Positions 17,865 to 27,814 of a stretch of 64,000 nucleotides of DNA are shown one piece after another. Each line of letters begins with the position of its first letter. Position 1 is the stretch's first letter. The position numbers and the translations under genes are program-made. A model generated the notes under the pieces. That model searched no databases and was not told the DNA's origin. It saw only the letters and a program-made list of their open reading frames with translations. The stretch spans positions 26,164-90,163 of the forward strand of contig PWMW01000187.1 of NCBI GenBank assembly GCA_003559095.1, given 5' to 3'. This DNA comes from Clostridiales bacterium (GTDB lineage: Bacteria > Bacillota > Limnochordia > Darwinibacteriales > B1SED10-159).

Positions 17865-18925
17865 TAGACAACCTCCTCCGCGTAATGCTTGGCCTGCTCT
17901 TCATCTAAGAGGACACGCTTGGCCCCGGCTGTGAGCGCTTCCATCTCCTCTTCTCCGGGATAGCAAAGAACGGGGGAACACCACTGGACTCTATCCGTTA
18001 TGGCTTTGGCCAATGCAGTGGAAAACATCATACCTCCAGTAAGAACCACAGCATCGATGCGGCCCTGCAGCACTGCGGTATACGCTCCGATGTCTTTAAC
18101 CACTTGGTAGACGAACGCATTCCATGCATCTTGGCTCCTTGGGGTGCTCATGGCTTCCACTTCCTGCAAGTCCATGGTTCCCAGATACCCTTGAAAACCG
18201 CTTTCTTTTAGAACCATCTGCAGCACGGTGTTCTCCGTGGCACCATCGGCGAAACACAGGTCGATCACGGAACCGAAGGGCAATCCTCCGGCACGTTCTG
18301 CAGAGAAGGGACCTTCATCATTAGCATTGTTGATGTCAAGGATGCGTCCCCCGTCGACGGCTGCGACACTGACACCGCCACCGAGATGTGCCATGGCCAA
18401 ACGGCATTGGGTCAGGGGTTTTCCCAAATCTCCTTCAGCCCGGCGAGCCGCCGCACGCAGATTGAGGATGTGCCCAAAACCTTGGCGTTCCAAAGCTGGG
18501 AAGCCTGTGAAGCGAGCCAGTTCCAAACGTTCGTCCACGGAAACGGGATCCACTATGTACCCGACAACCCCAGCTTCGTCCGCGAGACGTTTGCCCAAGA
18601 TCGGGCCCAAGTTGGAGGGATGCACGCCTCGCTCGCCCTGTTCGGCATCGTGGACCATGGCCGCGTCAATGGCGTAGGTGCCGCTGCGCAGGGGTTTTAA
18701 CAGTCCACCCCGGGCCACAACGCAGCTGACTTCCGCAACCGAGGTATTCTGTTCCCGAAGCCACGCCAAAACCTGATCCATGCGCAGCGCCGCCTGCTGA
18801 TCCAAGGGCATACTCGGCTGCTGCCAGGGCAGTGAAGCTTTAAGCCAACGATTTGCCGACCACAAAGAAACCTTGGTTGACGTGGATCCAGGATTAATCG
18901 CAAGAATGACCACTGAAATTAACAC
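17864..18925 (-). CDS. buk: Butyrate kinase (paralog 1)
   Basis: ILAINPGSTSTKVSLW; ARGGLLKPLRSGTYAID; AHLGGGVSVAAVDGGRILDINNANDEGPFSAERAGG; start may be the GTG at 18913. Confidence 0.92.
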   Translation of the reverse strand: MLISVVILAINPGSTSTKVSLWSANRWLKASLPWQQPSMPLDQQAALRMDQVLAWLREQNTSVAEVSCVVARGGLLKPLRSGTYAIDAAMVHDAEQGERGVHPSNLGPILGKRLADEAGVVGYIVDPVSVDERLELARFTGFPALERQGFGHILNLRAAARRAEGDLGKPLTQCRLAMAHLGGGVSVAAVDGGRILDINNANDEGPFSAERAGGLPFGSVIDLCFADGATENTVLQMVLKESGFQGYLGTMDLQEVEAMSTPRSQDAWNAFVYQVVKDIGAYTAVLQGRIDAVVLTGGMMFSTALAKAITDRVQWCSPVLCYPGEEEMEALTAGAKRVLLDEEQAKHYAEEVV

Positions 18926-18981
18926 TCTCCTTTCTAGTTGTTAATGATCTCAGCGATATTCGTAAAGTGCCACCAACGCAG

Positions 18982-19012
18982 AAAAAGCAGGTGCGCACAG
19001 CTACCTGCTTTC
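18982..19012 (-). terminator. Intrinsic terminator downstream of pnp
   Basis: Minus AAAGCAGGT-AGCTGTGCGC-ACCTGCTTTTTC. Confidence 0.75.
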
Positions 19013-19058
19013 TAAACGTCCCTTATCCCGTTGTCTCACTGGTCAGCACTCCTTACCA

Positions 19059-19080
19059 GAAAACCACGGCCGTGGTTTTC
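19059..19080. terminator. Perfect palindromic hairpin immediately after the pnp stop
   Basis: GAAAACCACGGCCGTGGTTTTC, 22-bp perfect palindrome. Confidence 0.55.
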
Positions 19081-21192
19081 CTATTCAGAGCTTTTTTTGT
19101 CTTCTTTGGGAAGAGCGGCTTTGCGAGAAAGGTTGATGCGGCCTTGCCGATCGATCTCAATCACTTTCACCAAGACTTCGTCACCAAGGTTGACCACATC
19201 TTCCACCTGCTTGACCCGTTCGGGTGCCAGCTGAGAAATGTGGATTAAGCCTTCCTTGCCAGGCAGAATCTCGGCAAAGGCACCGAAATTCATGATGCGC
19301 TTCACGACACCAAGGTACGTTTCGCCGACTTCCACTTCCTTGGTATAGTTTTCGATGAGTTTAACGGCCTTCTGACCACCTTCACCTTCGGTGGATGCAA
19401 TAAAGACCTTTCCATCATCATCGATGTCGATCTCAACACCGGTCTCTTCGATGATCTTGCGGATGATCTTGCCGCCTGGACCAATGACATCGCGAATCTT
19501 GTCCACGGGGATCTGCATCGTAATGATCCGCGGTGCGTAGCGCGACAGTTCGGCACGAGGCTCCGCAATCACTTCTTCCATCTTGTCGAGGATGAAGTTG
19601 CGACCGCTGTGGGCCTGTTCCAGAGCCTGCAGCAGAACTTCCCGGCTTACGCCGCCGATCTTAATGTCCATCTGCAGGGCCGTAACGCCCTCCCGAGTAC
19701 CAGCCACTTTGAAGTCCATGTCTCCCAAGGCATCTTCCATCCCTTGGATGTCCGTCAGTACGGCGAAGGTATCTTCGTACTTGACCAAGCCCATGGCAAT
19801 TCCGGCTACCGGCCGCTTGATGGGAACACCAGCGTCCATCAGGGCTAAGGTGCTGCCGCAGACACTGGCCTGCGAGGTGGAACCATTGGATTCCAGGATG
19901 TCACTGACGAGACGCAGAGTGTACGGAAACTCATCAGCCGATGGAATGACCGGCAGCAGAGCCCGCTCGGCCAAGGCACCATGGCCAATTTCTCGGCGTC
20001 CGGGGCCTCGCATGGGCCGAACTTCACCGACACTGTAGGCTGGGAAATTATAGTGGTGGATATAACGTTTGCGATCTTCATCGGTCAGATTGTCCAACAT
20101 CTGTTCGTCGGATTTCAATCCCAATGTACAGGCTGTTAAGGCCTGGGTCTGGCCACGGGTGAACAATCCCGAACCATGGACTCGCGGTAGCATTCCCACC
20201 TTCACAGATATGGGACGGATCTCGTCGAGCTTACGTCCATCAGGGCGCATACCCTGCTGGGTAATTAACCGCCGAACTTCGCCTTTGACGATACTGTCCA
20301 TGACTGAGCCCAGGTGCTTACCATTCTCTGTGGCTGCTTCTTCACCAAACTCTTCGGTAAAGGCTTCGCTAATGGTCTCTCGAGCTTGGCTTACGGCATC
20401 TTCACGGGCCTGTTTGTCTGGGTTAACCAAGGCTTCTTTCAAAGCAGCTGCCCGCTGGGTGACCCACTGGACCAACTGTGTATCGGGTTGTTCCAGTTCT
20501 ACTTCCTTTTTCTCTTTCCCCACTTGGGCACGGATTTCCTCTTGGGTGGAACAAATTTCTTTGATGACTTCGTGGCCGAACATGATACCTTCCAACATGG
20601 TAGCCTCGGGAACTTCGTCAGCCCCTGCCTCGACCATCATCACAGCGTCCTTAGTACCGGCCACCACCAGATCCATCTTGGATTGGGCTTCCTGTTCCAA
20701 GGTAGGATTGATGACAAAGGCATCATCCACCAGCCCGACCTTAACACCGGCAATCGGTCCATCAAAGGGAATATCTGACATGTGCAGGGCTGCACTGGCA
20801 CCAATCATAGCCGCAATCGTCGGTGAGTTGCTCTTGTCCACAGACATTACCGAAGCGACAACCTGGACATCGTTCCGAAAACCATCGGGGAACAGCGGCC
20901 TCAGTGGGCGGTCGATCATTCGGCAGGCCAAAATGGCATCCTCGCTGGGACGTCCTTCTCGTCGGCCCCATCCACCAGGGATCTTACCCACGGAATACAT
21001 CTTCTCTTCATAGTCAACCAACAGCGGGAAGAAATCGATTCCCGGTCGAGGCTGTTTGGACATAGTTGCAGTGACCAAGACTACGGTTTCGCCGTAGCGC
21101 ACAAGCACTGAGCCATTGGCCTGCTTAGCCAGTTCGCCGGTCTCGAGGATCAGCGAGCGCCCTCCCAACTCCATGTTAAACTGTTCTGGCAT
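19081..21192 (-). CDS. pnp: Polyribonucleotide nucleotidyltransferase
   Basis: RNase PH repeats, KH ([25 protein letters not shown]) and S1 ([33 protein letters not shown]) domains. Confidence 0.98.
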   Translation of the reverse strand: MPEQFNMELGGRSLILETGELAKQANGSVLVRYGETVVLVTATMSKQPRPGIDFFPLLVDYEEKMYSVGKIPGGWGRREGRPSEDAILACRMIDRPLRPLFPDGFRNDVQVVASVMSVDKSNSPTIAAMIGASAALHMSDIPFDGPIAGVKVGLVDDAFVINPTLEQEAQSKMDLVVAGTKDAVMMVEAGADEVPEATMLEGIMFGHEVIKEICSTQEEIRAQVGKEKKEVELEQPDTQLVQWVTQRAAALKEALVNPDKQAREDAVSQARETISEAFTEEFGEEAATENGKHLGSVMDSIVKGEVRRLITQQGMRPDGRKLDEIRPISVKVGMLPRVHGSGLFTRGQTQALTACTLGLKSDEQMLDNLTDEDRKRYIHHYNFPAYSVGEVRPMRGPGRREIGHGALAERALLPVIPSADEFPYTLRLVSDILESNGSTSQASVCGSTLALMDAGVPIKRPVAGIAMGLVKYEDTFAVLTDIQGMEDALGDMDFKVAGTREGVTALQMDIKIGGVSREVLLQALEQAHSGRNFILDKMEEVIAEPRAELSRYAPRIITMQIPVDKIRDVIGPGGKIIRKIIEETGVEIDIDDDGKVFIASTEGEGGQKAVKLIENYTKEVEVGETYLGVVKRIMNFGAFAEILPGKEGLIHISQLAPERVKQVEDVVNLGDEVLVKVIEIDRQGRINLSRKAALPKEDKKSSE

Positions 21193-21250
21193 AACATTAC
21201 CTCCTTCTATACATTCTGACGACGTTCTTCATGCAAATTGCTTACATCTC

Positions 21251-21278
21251 AAAAAAGAGCGGGTTTCCCCGCTCTTCT
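21251..21278 (-). terminator. Intrinsic terminator after rpsO
   Basis: Minus AAGAGCGGG-GAAA-CCCGCTCTTTTTTGAG. Confidence 0.9.
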
Positions 21279-21553
21279 TACCGGCGCAAGCCGAGAGTTT
21301 CGATGACGGCACGGTAACGTTCCACGTCTTTTTTGGCTAGATAGTTCAAAAGACCGCGACGCTGACCGATCATCTTGTAAAGACCTCTACGCGAATGGTG
21401 ATCGTTTTTGTGAATCTTCAGATGCTCTGTCAGTTCCTTAATACGCGTGCTCAGAATGGCAATCTGAACCTCTGGAGATCCAGTATCACCATCATGGCGC
21501 TTGTGGCTCTCAATAATGCGCTGCTTTGATTCTTTCGTAATCAAAGATTTCAC
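21278..21553 (-). CDS. rpsO: 30S ribosomal protein S15
   Basis: [53 protein letters not shown]. Confidence 0.98.
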   Translation of the reverse strand: MKSLITKESKQRIIESHKRHDGDTGSPEVQIAILSTRIKELTEHLKIHKNDHHSRRGLYKMIGQRRGLLNYLAKKDVERYRAVIETLGLRR

Positions 21554-21633
21554 CTCCTGTCTTTTGTATCACCCGTATCCAAGAATGTCGTCGGAGAGGC
21601 GGCATTCCTAGAAAGGGGGTCCTTGTCCACTGC

Positions 21634-22578
21634 TTATTCTAGCACAACGCGCCCTAGTTGTAAACGCATTGGTGCGATTTGCGCCCGGGCTCGGTCCACG
21701 TCTTCTTGAATTTGCTGCTTCAAGGCTTCGCCGTTGTCATAGCGGACAATATCACGCAGTTTTGCTAAGAACTGCAATTCCATGGTCTGCCCATAGAGGT
21801 CGCCGGAGAAGTCCAGCAGGTAGCTCTCCACTGTACGTTTCTTGCCATCAAAGGTAGGATTGGTACTCACCGCTGTTACGGATGGATGGCCTTGTCCATT
21901 AGGCAAAATGCTCCACGTCGCATACACGGCGTCTTGTGGAAGGACTAACTCTGGGGGTACAGATACGTTGGCCGTAGGGAATCCCAACTGTCGGCCACGG
22001 CCCGCTCCGGTTGTGACAGCGCCTTTGTAAGAATGGTAGCGACCGAGAAGCTGGGCTGCCTCCTGCACGCGTCCTGCCAAGAGCAGCTGGCGGATGCGGG
22101 TGCTGCTCACAGGCTTCCCCGTGACAATGAACGGTTCTATGACATCCACCGAAAACCCATATCGCTGTCCAAATTCCCGCAGCAGATCCGGTGTTCCTTG
22201 GGCTTGGTGGCCGAATCGGAAGTTAAAGCCGCACACCACATGCTCAACGCGCAGGGCACGCATGAGGATATGACGGACGAACTTTTCCGGTGGCTCTTTG
22301 GCTAGGTCCTTATCGAAGGCTGTCCAAACAACCTCGTCAATACCCTGCTCAAACAACAACTGCTGGCGCATGGAAAACTCAGTCAGCAGACGGATACTGC
22401 CAGTAAATACCTGTTCGGGAGGATAATCAAAGGTGAAGACAGTACTGCATCCGAACGCGGGACGCTGATTCACCGCTAAACTCAACAACTGCCTATGGCC
22501 CAAATGGACACCGTCAAAGGTTCCCAAAGCGACACTGCGCTTACAGAGGCCTTGGGGTTTGACCCAGTGAAGTTTCAA
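21634..22578 (-). CDS. ribF: Bifunctional riboflavin kinase/FAD synthetase
   Basis: VALGTFDGVHLGHRQLL...; CGFNFRFGHQAQGTPDLLREF; GRGRQLGFPTANV. Confidence 0.95.
   Translation of the reverse strand: MKLHWVKPQGLCKRSVALGTFDGVHLGHRQLLSLAVNQRPAFGCSTVFTFDYPPEQVFTGSIRLLTEFSMRQQLLFEQGIDEVVWTAFDKDLAKEPPEKFVRHILMRALRVEHVVCGFNFRFGHQAQGTPDLLREFGQRYGFSVDVIEPFIVTGKPVSSTRIRQLLLAGRVQEAAQLLGRYHSYKGAVTTGAGRGRQLGFPTANVSVPPELVLPQDAVYATWSILPNGQGHPSVTAVSTNPTFDGKKRTVESYLLDFSGDLYGQTMELQFLAKLRDIVRYDNGEALKQQIQEDVDRARAQIAPMRLQLGRVVLE
21636..21664 (-). promoter_or_regulatory. Candidate sigma-A promoter for rpsO
   Basis: Minus TTTACA - 17 nt - TAGAAT. Confidence 0.65.
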
Positions 22579-22584
22579 TGGGCG

Positions 22585-23520
22585 TCATCCTTTCAAGACT
22601 CGGAATGGCTGGCATACCAGCTGCTCCTGCCGTTCAATCATGGCCAGGGCCAGCAGATCACCATCTAGGCCCATAACCAGAACTTCGTCGCCGGGAACGA
22701 GAGCCCGCGGGACGGACATGAGGTGATCGATGGTCACGGCATTACCATGTCTGATGCGCTGTTCTGCCAAGGGAGATACAATGACCTTAGGCCAATGGGG
22801 CAGCGCGGCTTCGATGGGCATAATGAATGACAGATCATTGCCGGTAATTTTTGTCTCGATTTCCTCCAGGGTGAAGCTGTCCTGGATGGAAAAAGGTCCG
22901 TTTTGCGTGCGACTGAGAAACGACATGTGGGCCCCAACACCCAAACGTTCGCCGATATCATGGCATAGTGTGCGGATATACGTGCCTTTGCTGCAGCGAA
23001 CGTCCAAGAGAACGCGACTGCCAAAGTGCAGATCGGGCTCACCTTCGGGCCAAATCTTGTTGATGTGCAGATCATACACATGGATGGACCGCGGCTGGCG
23101 TTCCACTTCGCGGCCCGCACGGGCCGCCTTGTAGAGGCGTTGGCCATCGACCCGAATAGCTGAGGTCATGGGCGGCAGCTGCTCCTGCCGACCCCGGAAG
23201 CGGTGCACTGTCGCAGCAAACTTCATCGGTGAGATGGAAAAGTCCGTTGTTATCTGGAGGGTCTCACCGCTGGCATCTTGGGTATCTGTAGCCAGACCTA
23301 GGGTCAGCTCAGCCACGTAACGTTTGTCTTTTTCCAGCAAGTACGAGACCACTCTTGTGCCTTTGCCAATACACAGTGTGAGCACACCGGAAGCTCCTGG
23401 ATCAAGAGTGCCGGTGTGCCCGATTTTTTTCATGTGCAGCAGGCGCCGCAGCGTATTCACCACTTGATGGGAACTCATCCCTGGAGGCTTAATGACATTC
23501 GTGATTCCGTCCAATGCCAT
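22585..23520 (-). CDS. truB: tRNA pseudouridine(55) synthase
   Basis: GITNVIKPPGMSSHQVVNTLRRLLHMKKIGHTGTLDPGASGVLTLCIGKGT; start trimmed to 23520. Confidence 0.96.
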   Translation of the reverse strand: MALDGITNVIKPPGMSSHQVVNTLRRLLHMKKIGHTGTLDPGASGVLTLCIGKGTRVVSYLLEKDKRYVAELTLGLATDTQDASGETLQITTDFSISPMKFAATVHRFRGRQEQLPPMTSAIRVDGQRLYKAARAGREVERQPRSIHVYDLHINKIWPEGEPDLHFGSRVLLDVRCSKGTYIRTLCHDIGERLGVGAHMSFLSRTQNGPFSIQDSFTLEEIETKITGNDLSFIMPIEAALPHWPKVIVSPLAEQRIRHGNAVTIDHLMSVPRALVPGDEVLVMGLDGDLLALAMIERQEQLVCQPFRVLKG

Positions 23521-24487
23521 GCCCCCCTTCGCTGTCCACCAGCGCCTGTGCCGCCGCCACAACGCGCGGTACCCATTGGTCCATTGTTCCTTCCACTTTG
23601 GCTCCTGAAGCCAGGCGGTGGCCGCCGCCACCCAATGTACGAGCTAAGGAACCCACATCAAGACTATGGGAACGAAAGCCCAGTCGAATGGTGCCGGGGC
23701 TTGTTTCGCGGAACAAAATTGCCACTTTCACACCGGAGACCATGCGCGAATATTGGATGAACTGATCTCCTTCCTGTGGGTCTACGTCCGACTCTTTGAA
23801 GGCATCGTGATCTACGGTCATCCAGACCACAGCACCGTCTGCGGAGCGCTCCATCGTCTCGAGGGTTCGTCCCAACAACGACATGAAGCCCCAAGACTTG
23901 GTCTCGAAAATCAAGCGAGAGGTTGTATCCGGTTCGGCGCCTAGGGCCACCAACTCCGCGCCCAGGGCCAGTACACTGCTGGTGGTGTTGCCGTAGCGAA
24001 ATCCACCCGTATCCCCCACGATGCCAGCATAGAGAGCATCTGCCATGGGTTTGGTTATGGTGACATCTAACTGGCGCAAGACGCGATGCACCATGCTGGC
24101 CGTGGCTGGTTCGGCGGTATCGATGTAGTGATACGTCGTCTCACCGCGATTGCCCACGTGGTGATCGATATTGAATACGGTCTGGGCCTGCTCAACCAGG
24201 GGTTTGGCCGTACCAGTGCGATTCGGATGGCAGTCCAACACCACCACGTTCTGGCACGGCCCAACCTCGGTGGGAGCCTGCACAGCAACCAAGGCGGCCC
24301 ACGGAAAGTCGTAGGGTATGGGATCACCACAGACCATCATAGCCTTCTTTCCCAGGGAGATCAATCCCAGGTAAAGAGCCACCATGGAGCCTAGACTGTC
24401 GGGATCGGGATTCTCGTGGGCTGCAATACAGAAGTTATCCAGTTGATGCAGGCCCTGCACCAATCCATCAAATCCAGAGACACTCAT
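23489..24487 (-). CDS. nrnA: DHH/DHHA1 phosphoesterase (NrnA-like bifunctional oligoribonuclease/pAp phosphatase)
   Basis: AHENPDPDSLGSMVALYLGL; FNIDHHVGNRGETTYHYIDTAEPATASMV; GGGGHRLASGAKVEGT. Confidence 0.9.
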   Translation of the reverse strand: MSVSGFDGLVQGLHQLDNFCIAAHENPDPDSLGSMVALYLGLISLGKKAMMVCGDPIPYDFPWAALVAVQAPTEVGPCQNVVVLDCHPNRTGTAKPLVEQAQTVFNIDHHVGNRGETTYHYIDTAEPATASMVHRVLRQLDVTITKPMADALYAGIVGDTGGFRYGNTTSSVLALGAELVALGAEPDTTSRLIFETKSWGFMSLLGRTLETMERSADGAVVWMTVDHDAFKESDVDPQEGDQFIQYSRMVSGVKVAILFRETSPGTIRLGFRSHSLDVGSLARTLGGGGHRLASGAKVEGTMDQWVPRVVAAAQALVDSEGGHGIGRNHECH

Positions 24488-24840
24488 GATGTGCCTTCTC
24501 CATTGGGATTTAGCTCTTTCAGGATCTGGTTGATGCGCGCCCCATGTTCAATGGATGGATCATAAAGAAAATGCAGTTCTGGGATGTGTCGGACCCGAAT
24601 TCGTTTGCCCAACTCAGAACGGACAAATCCCTTGGCCCGCTGTAGACCTTCGGCAGTGCTTATCTGCTGTTCTTCATCGCCGTAGACGCTGAAAAACACT
24701 TTCGCATGGGAAAGATCCTTCGACAGTTCAACGTCGGTGATGCTCAAAAAACCTAAGCGCGGGTCCTTGACTAACTTGGTCAGAATATCGCTGATTTCCC
24801 GTTTGATGTCTTCTTGAAGACGTCCTTTGCGTTCACTCAC
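24484..24840 (-). CDS. rbfA: 30S ribosome-binding factor A
   Basis: SERKGRLQEDIKREISDILTKLVKDPRLGFLSITDVELSKDLSHAKVFFSVYG; GTG start at 24840 preceded by GAGGTG. Confidence 0.95.
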   Translation of the reverse strand: MSERKGRLQEDIKREISDILTKLVKDPRLGFLSITDVELSKDLSHAKVFFSVYGDEEQQISTAEGLQRAKGFVRSELGKRIRVRHIPELHFLYDPSIEHGARINQILKELNPNGEGTS

Positions 24841-25060
24841 TGTTATCACCTCGTATTCACGAAACGTCCCAATCAAAGCTCTGCACCATGGGCGGAATGC
24901 ACCTTCCCAAGCCAGTACAGAGCAGCGGTGGCAGAGTACTAGGAATCCAAGTTAAAGGTGGCAGTGGCGTGTTAGCCAGGAACGGCCAATCCCGTTAGCT
25001 GAGATCTCCGTAACTACGCACTTCCAAAATGAACTGCCACTAGAGTTTTGGAGGGGACAC

Positions 25061-27217
25061 CTAGAGGGTGCGTTTAACTTCTTTCATGATGAACGCTTCA
25101 ATTTCGTCGCCTTCTTTGACGTCATTAAACCGTTCAACGCCGATTCCACATTCGTAGTTCTGCTGCACTTCGCGCACGTCATCCTTGAATCGCTTCAGCG
25201 AAGCAATACTGCCTTGATGGATGACCACGTTATCGCGCAGAACGCGGATCTGGGCCTGTCGAGTAATCTTGCCGTCTGTTACGTAGGAACCAGCAATCAC
25301 ACCCACATTGGGCACACGGAATGTCTGGCGCACTTCGGCCCGGCCAAGGACCTCCTCTACGTAATCCGGATCCAAAAGACCGACCATGGCTGCTTTGACA
25401 TCGTCCAGCAAGTTGTAGATGATGCGATACAGACGAATGTCAATGCGTTCCTTATCCGCTGCTCGTCTGGCGTTGGGTTCCGGCCGTACGTTAAAGCCGA
25501 CGATGATGGCATTGGATGCCGCCGCTAGGTTCACATCGGTCTCTGAGACGGCACCAACACCTTGGTGGATCACCTGGACCCGCACTTCATCGGTGGATAG
25601 TTTTTCCAGCGATGCGCGCACTGCCTCTACGGATCCCTGAACATCGCCTTTCAGCACAATGTTGAGATCCTTAACTTCGCCTTCCTTAATCCGGGCAAAC
25701 AGATCATCTAGGGTAACCCGGGAAGACTTCATTTCGGATTCCCGCCGCTTTTCGTGATTCATGCTGGCCACTTGCCGAGCTGTTTGGTCATCCGGAACCA
25801 CGACCATGACGTCGCCGGCATCCGGAACCGCTGTCATGCCCAATACCTCCACGGGTTGAGCAGGTCCGGCTTCCTTCACATTGCGGCCCTTGTCATCCAA
25901 CATGGCCCGCACGCGCCCGGACACGGTTCCTACCACGAATGTGTCACCCACTCGCAGTGTTCCGGTGGAGATGAGGATGGTGGCTACGGGTCCCCGTCCT
26001 TTGTCCAGCTGCGCTTCGATGACGGTGCCCCGTGCCGCTCGGTTGGGATTAGCCCGCAGATCTTCCATTTCAGCGGTGAGCAGAATCATCTCCAGAAGAT
26101 CATCGATCCCCTGGAATCGCAGCGCCGATAGTTCAACGAAAATCGTTTCGCCGCCCCACTCTTCGGCGACCAGATTGTACTCGGTCAACTCTTGTTTTAC
26201 GCGGTCCGGGTTGGCGTTTTCCCGGTCCATCTTATTGACAGCCACGATGATGGGTACGCCAGCAGCTTTGGCATGGTTGATAGCTTCCACCGTCTGCGGC
26301 ATAACGCCGTCATCAGCGGCCACTACCAAAACGGCAATGTCCGTAACTTGAGCACCTCGCGAACGCATGGCCGTGAACGCTTCGTGACCAGGCGTGTCCA
26401 AGAAGGTAATCTTTTTGTTGTTGTAGTTTATCTGGTAAGCACCAATGTGCTGGGTAATGCCTCCAGCTTCGGACTCAGTAACTTTTGTTTTCCGAATACC
26501 GTCCAGCAGCGTGGTCTTGCCGTGGTCCACATGACCCATGATGGTGACAACCGGCGGGCGCAGGACTAGGGACTCTTCGCTGTCCGGTATCTCTGTATAC
26601 ACAGTCTCCGCAAGGTCCTTATGGCGGTGCACTGCCACACCATAATCAGTGCAGATGAGCGCCGCTGTATCGTAGTCGATGGACTGCGTAACGCTGGCCA
26701 TGACACCCAACCTCATGAGGCGTTTAATGACATCGGCGGCGGAAACACTGAGCTTCATGGCCAACTCTTTGACAACAATGGTGTCCTGAAGTTCCAGCTC
26801 TTTTTTCCGCACGGGTGGAGCGGCCTCTGCTGCCGGCTGGCGTTTACCGCCCCGTCGACCTTGAGGGCCTTTGCGCTGGCCTTGACCATTTCTCCGTCCT
26901 TTGTTCTTGTTCTTCTGAGTTGAGATCTTGTCCACCTTGCGATCTTCTTCAGCGACGGACTTTTTCTCGGTTGGTTTCTTCTTTGTTTTCGAAAGACGCT
27001 TGGTCTTGGAATCGTCTTCTTCTTTGACTTTGACGTCCACCTCGGGTTCATTGGCGGCGAAGTGATCGCGCACCATGACCGCGATGTCGTCTTCGATTGT
27101 GCTCATGTGGTTTTTGATCTCAGCCCCCAGATCAGCCAAGAAATCAACCAAGGCCTTGCTTTCAATATCCAGCTCCTTAGCTAGCTCATACACTCTGACT
27201 TTCTTCATCAGCATCAC
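25061..27217 (-). CDS. infB: Translation initiation factor IF-2
   Basis: [41 protein letters not shown] ... [39 protein letters not shown]. Confidence 0.98.
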   Translation of the reverse strand: MMLMKKVRVYELAKELDIESKALVDFLADLGAEIKNHMSTIEDDIAVMVRDHFAANEPEVDVKVKEEDDSKTKRLSKTKKKPTEKKSVAEEDRKVDKISTQKNKNKGRRNGQGQRKGPQGRRGGKRQPAAEAAPPVRKKELELQDTIVVKELAMKLSVSAADVIKRLMRLGVMASVTQSIDYDTAALICTDYGVAVHRHKDLAETVYTEIPDSEESLVLRPPVVTIMGHVDHGKTTLLDGIRKTKVTESEAGGITQHIGAYQINYNNKKITFLDTPGHEAFTAMRSRGAQVTDIAVLVVAADDGVMPQTVEAINHAKAAGVPIIVAVNKMDRENANPDRVKQELTEYNLVAEEWGGETIFVELSALRFQGIDDLLEMILLTAEMEDLRANPNRAARGTVIEAQLDKGRGPVATILISTGTLRVGDTFVVGTVSGRVRAMLDDKGRNVKEAGPAQPVEVLGMTAVPDAGDVMVVVPDDQTARQVASMNHEKRRESEMKSSRVTLDDLFARIKEGEVKDLNIVLKGDVQGSVEAVRASLEKLSTDEVRVQVIHQGVGAVSETDVNLAAASNAIIVGFNVRPEPNARRAADKERIDIRLYRIIYNLLDDVKAAMVGLLDPDYVEEVLGRAEVRQTFRVPNVGVIAGSYVTDGKITRQAQIRVLRDNVVIHQGSIASLKRFKDDVREVQQNYECGIGVERFNDVKEGDEIEAFIMKEVKRTL

Positions 27218-27219
27218 TC

Positions 27220-27549
27220 CTAGGTTGACTTACCGCGCTCTGCAGCCACTGCGGCGCGGTTGATGCTCGCGGCGAACCTTGTATCGGTTACGCCGATTAC
27301 GGATCGTCGTGCTTTGCCGATCCACTGCCCCATGGACTCCATATCTGTCAAGGACAAGACTGGCAGACCATGGGTAGATGCTAGGTTCGAAAACTTCTTG
27401 CGAGTATTCGCCGATGCATCGGTGGCGATCAACAGCAGCTGCACGCGACCGCGGCGAACGGCTCCTTCAACAGCCTGTTCGCCAGACACTACATTTCCCG
27501 ACTTCTGGGCAAAGCCCAGCAATCCAGCAGCTTTGTTATCTACGTTCAT
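27220..27549 (-). CDS. ylxQ: L7Ae-family protein YlxQ
   Basis: LLGFAQKSGNVVSGEQAVEGAVRRGRVQLLLIATDASANTRKKF; between infB and ylxR. Confidence 0.88.
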   Translation of the reverse strand: MNVDNKAAGLLGFAQKSGNVVSGEQAVEGAVRRGRVQLLLIATDASANTRKKFSNLASTHGLPVLSLTDMESMGQWIGKARRSVIGVTDTRFAASINRAAVAAERGKST

Positions 27550-27814
27550 GAAGGTGTTTCTCCAGTTCGTCTTTGAGTGTCACAGGGATGGAACACTGTA
27601 AAGCCCGCTCCAATTGCCTGCGTTTCACTGCCTGCTCGAGACAGTCCGTGTCCGGGCAGATATACGCACCTCGCCCGGGTTTTTTGCCGATGGGATCCAA
27701 TTCCACGCTGCCTTCCGGTGTCCGTACCACTCGTATGAGTGCTTTCTTCTCCCGTGGCTCCCGACATCCAAGGCATGTGCGTTTGGGAATCTTCCGTTGA
27801 CGCATGGTAACCAC
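27536..27814 (-). CDS. ylxR: YlxR (RnpM) family RNA-binding protein
   Basis: RKIPKRTCLGCREPREKKALIRVVRTPEG...GRGAYICPDTDCLEQAVKRRQLERAL. Confidence 0.93.
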   Translation of the reverse strand: MVTMRQRKIPKRTCLGCREPREKKALIRVVRTPEGSVELDPIGKKPGRGAYICPDTDCLEQAVKRRQLERALQCSIPVTLKDELEKHLHERR

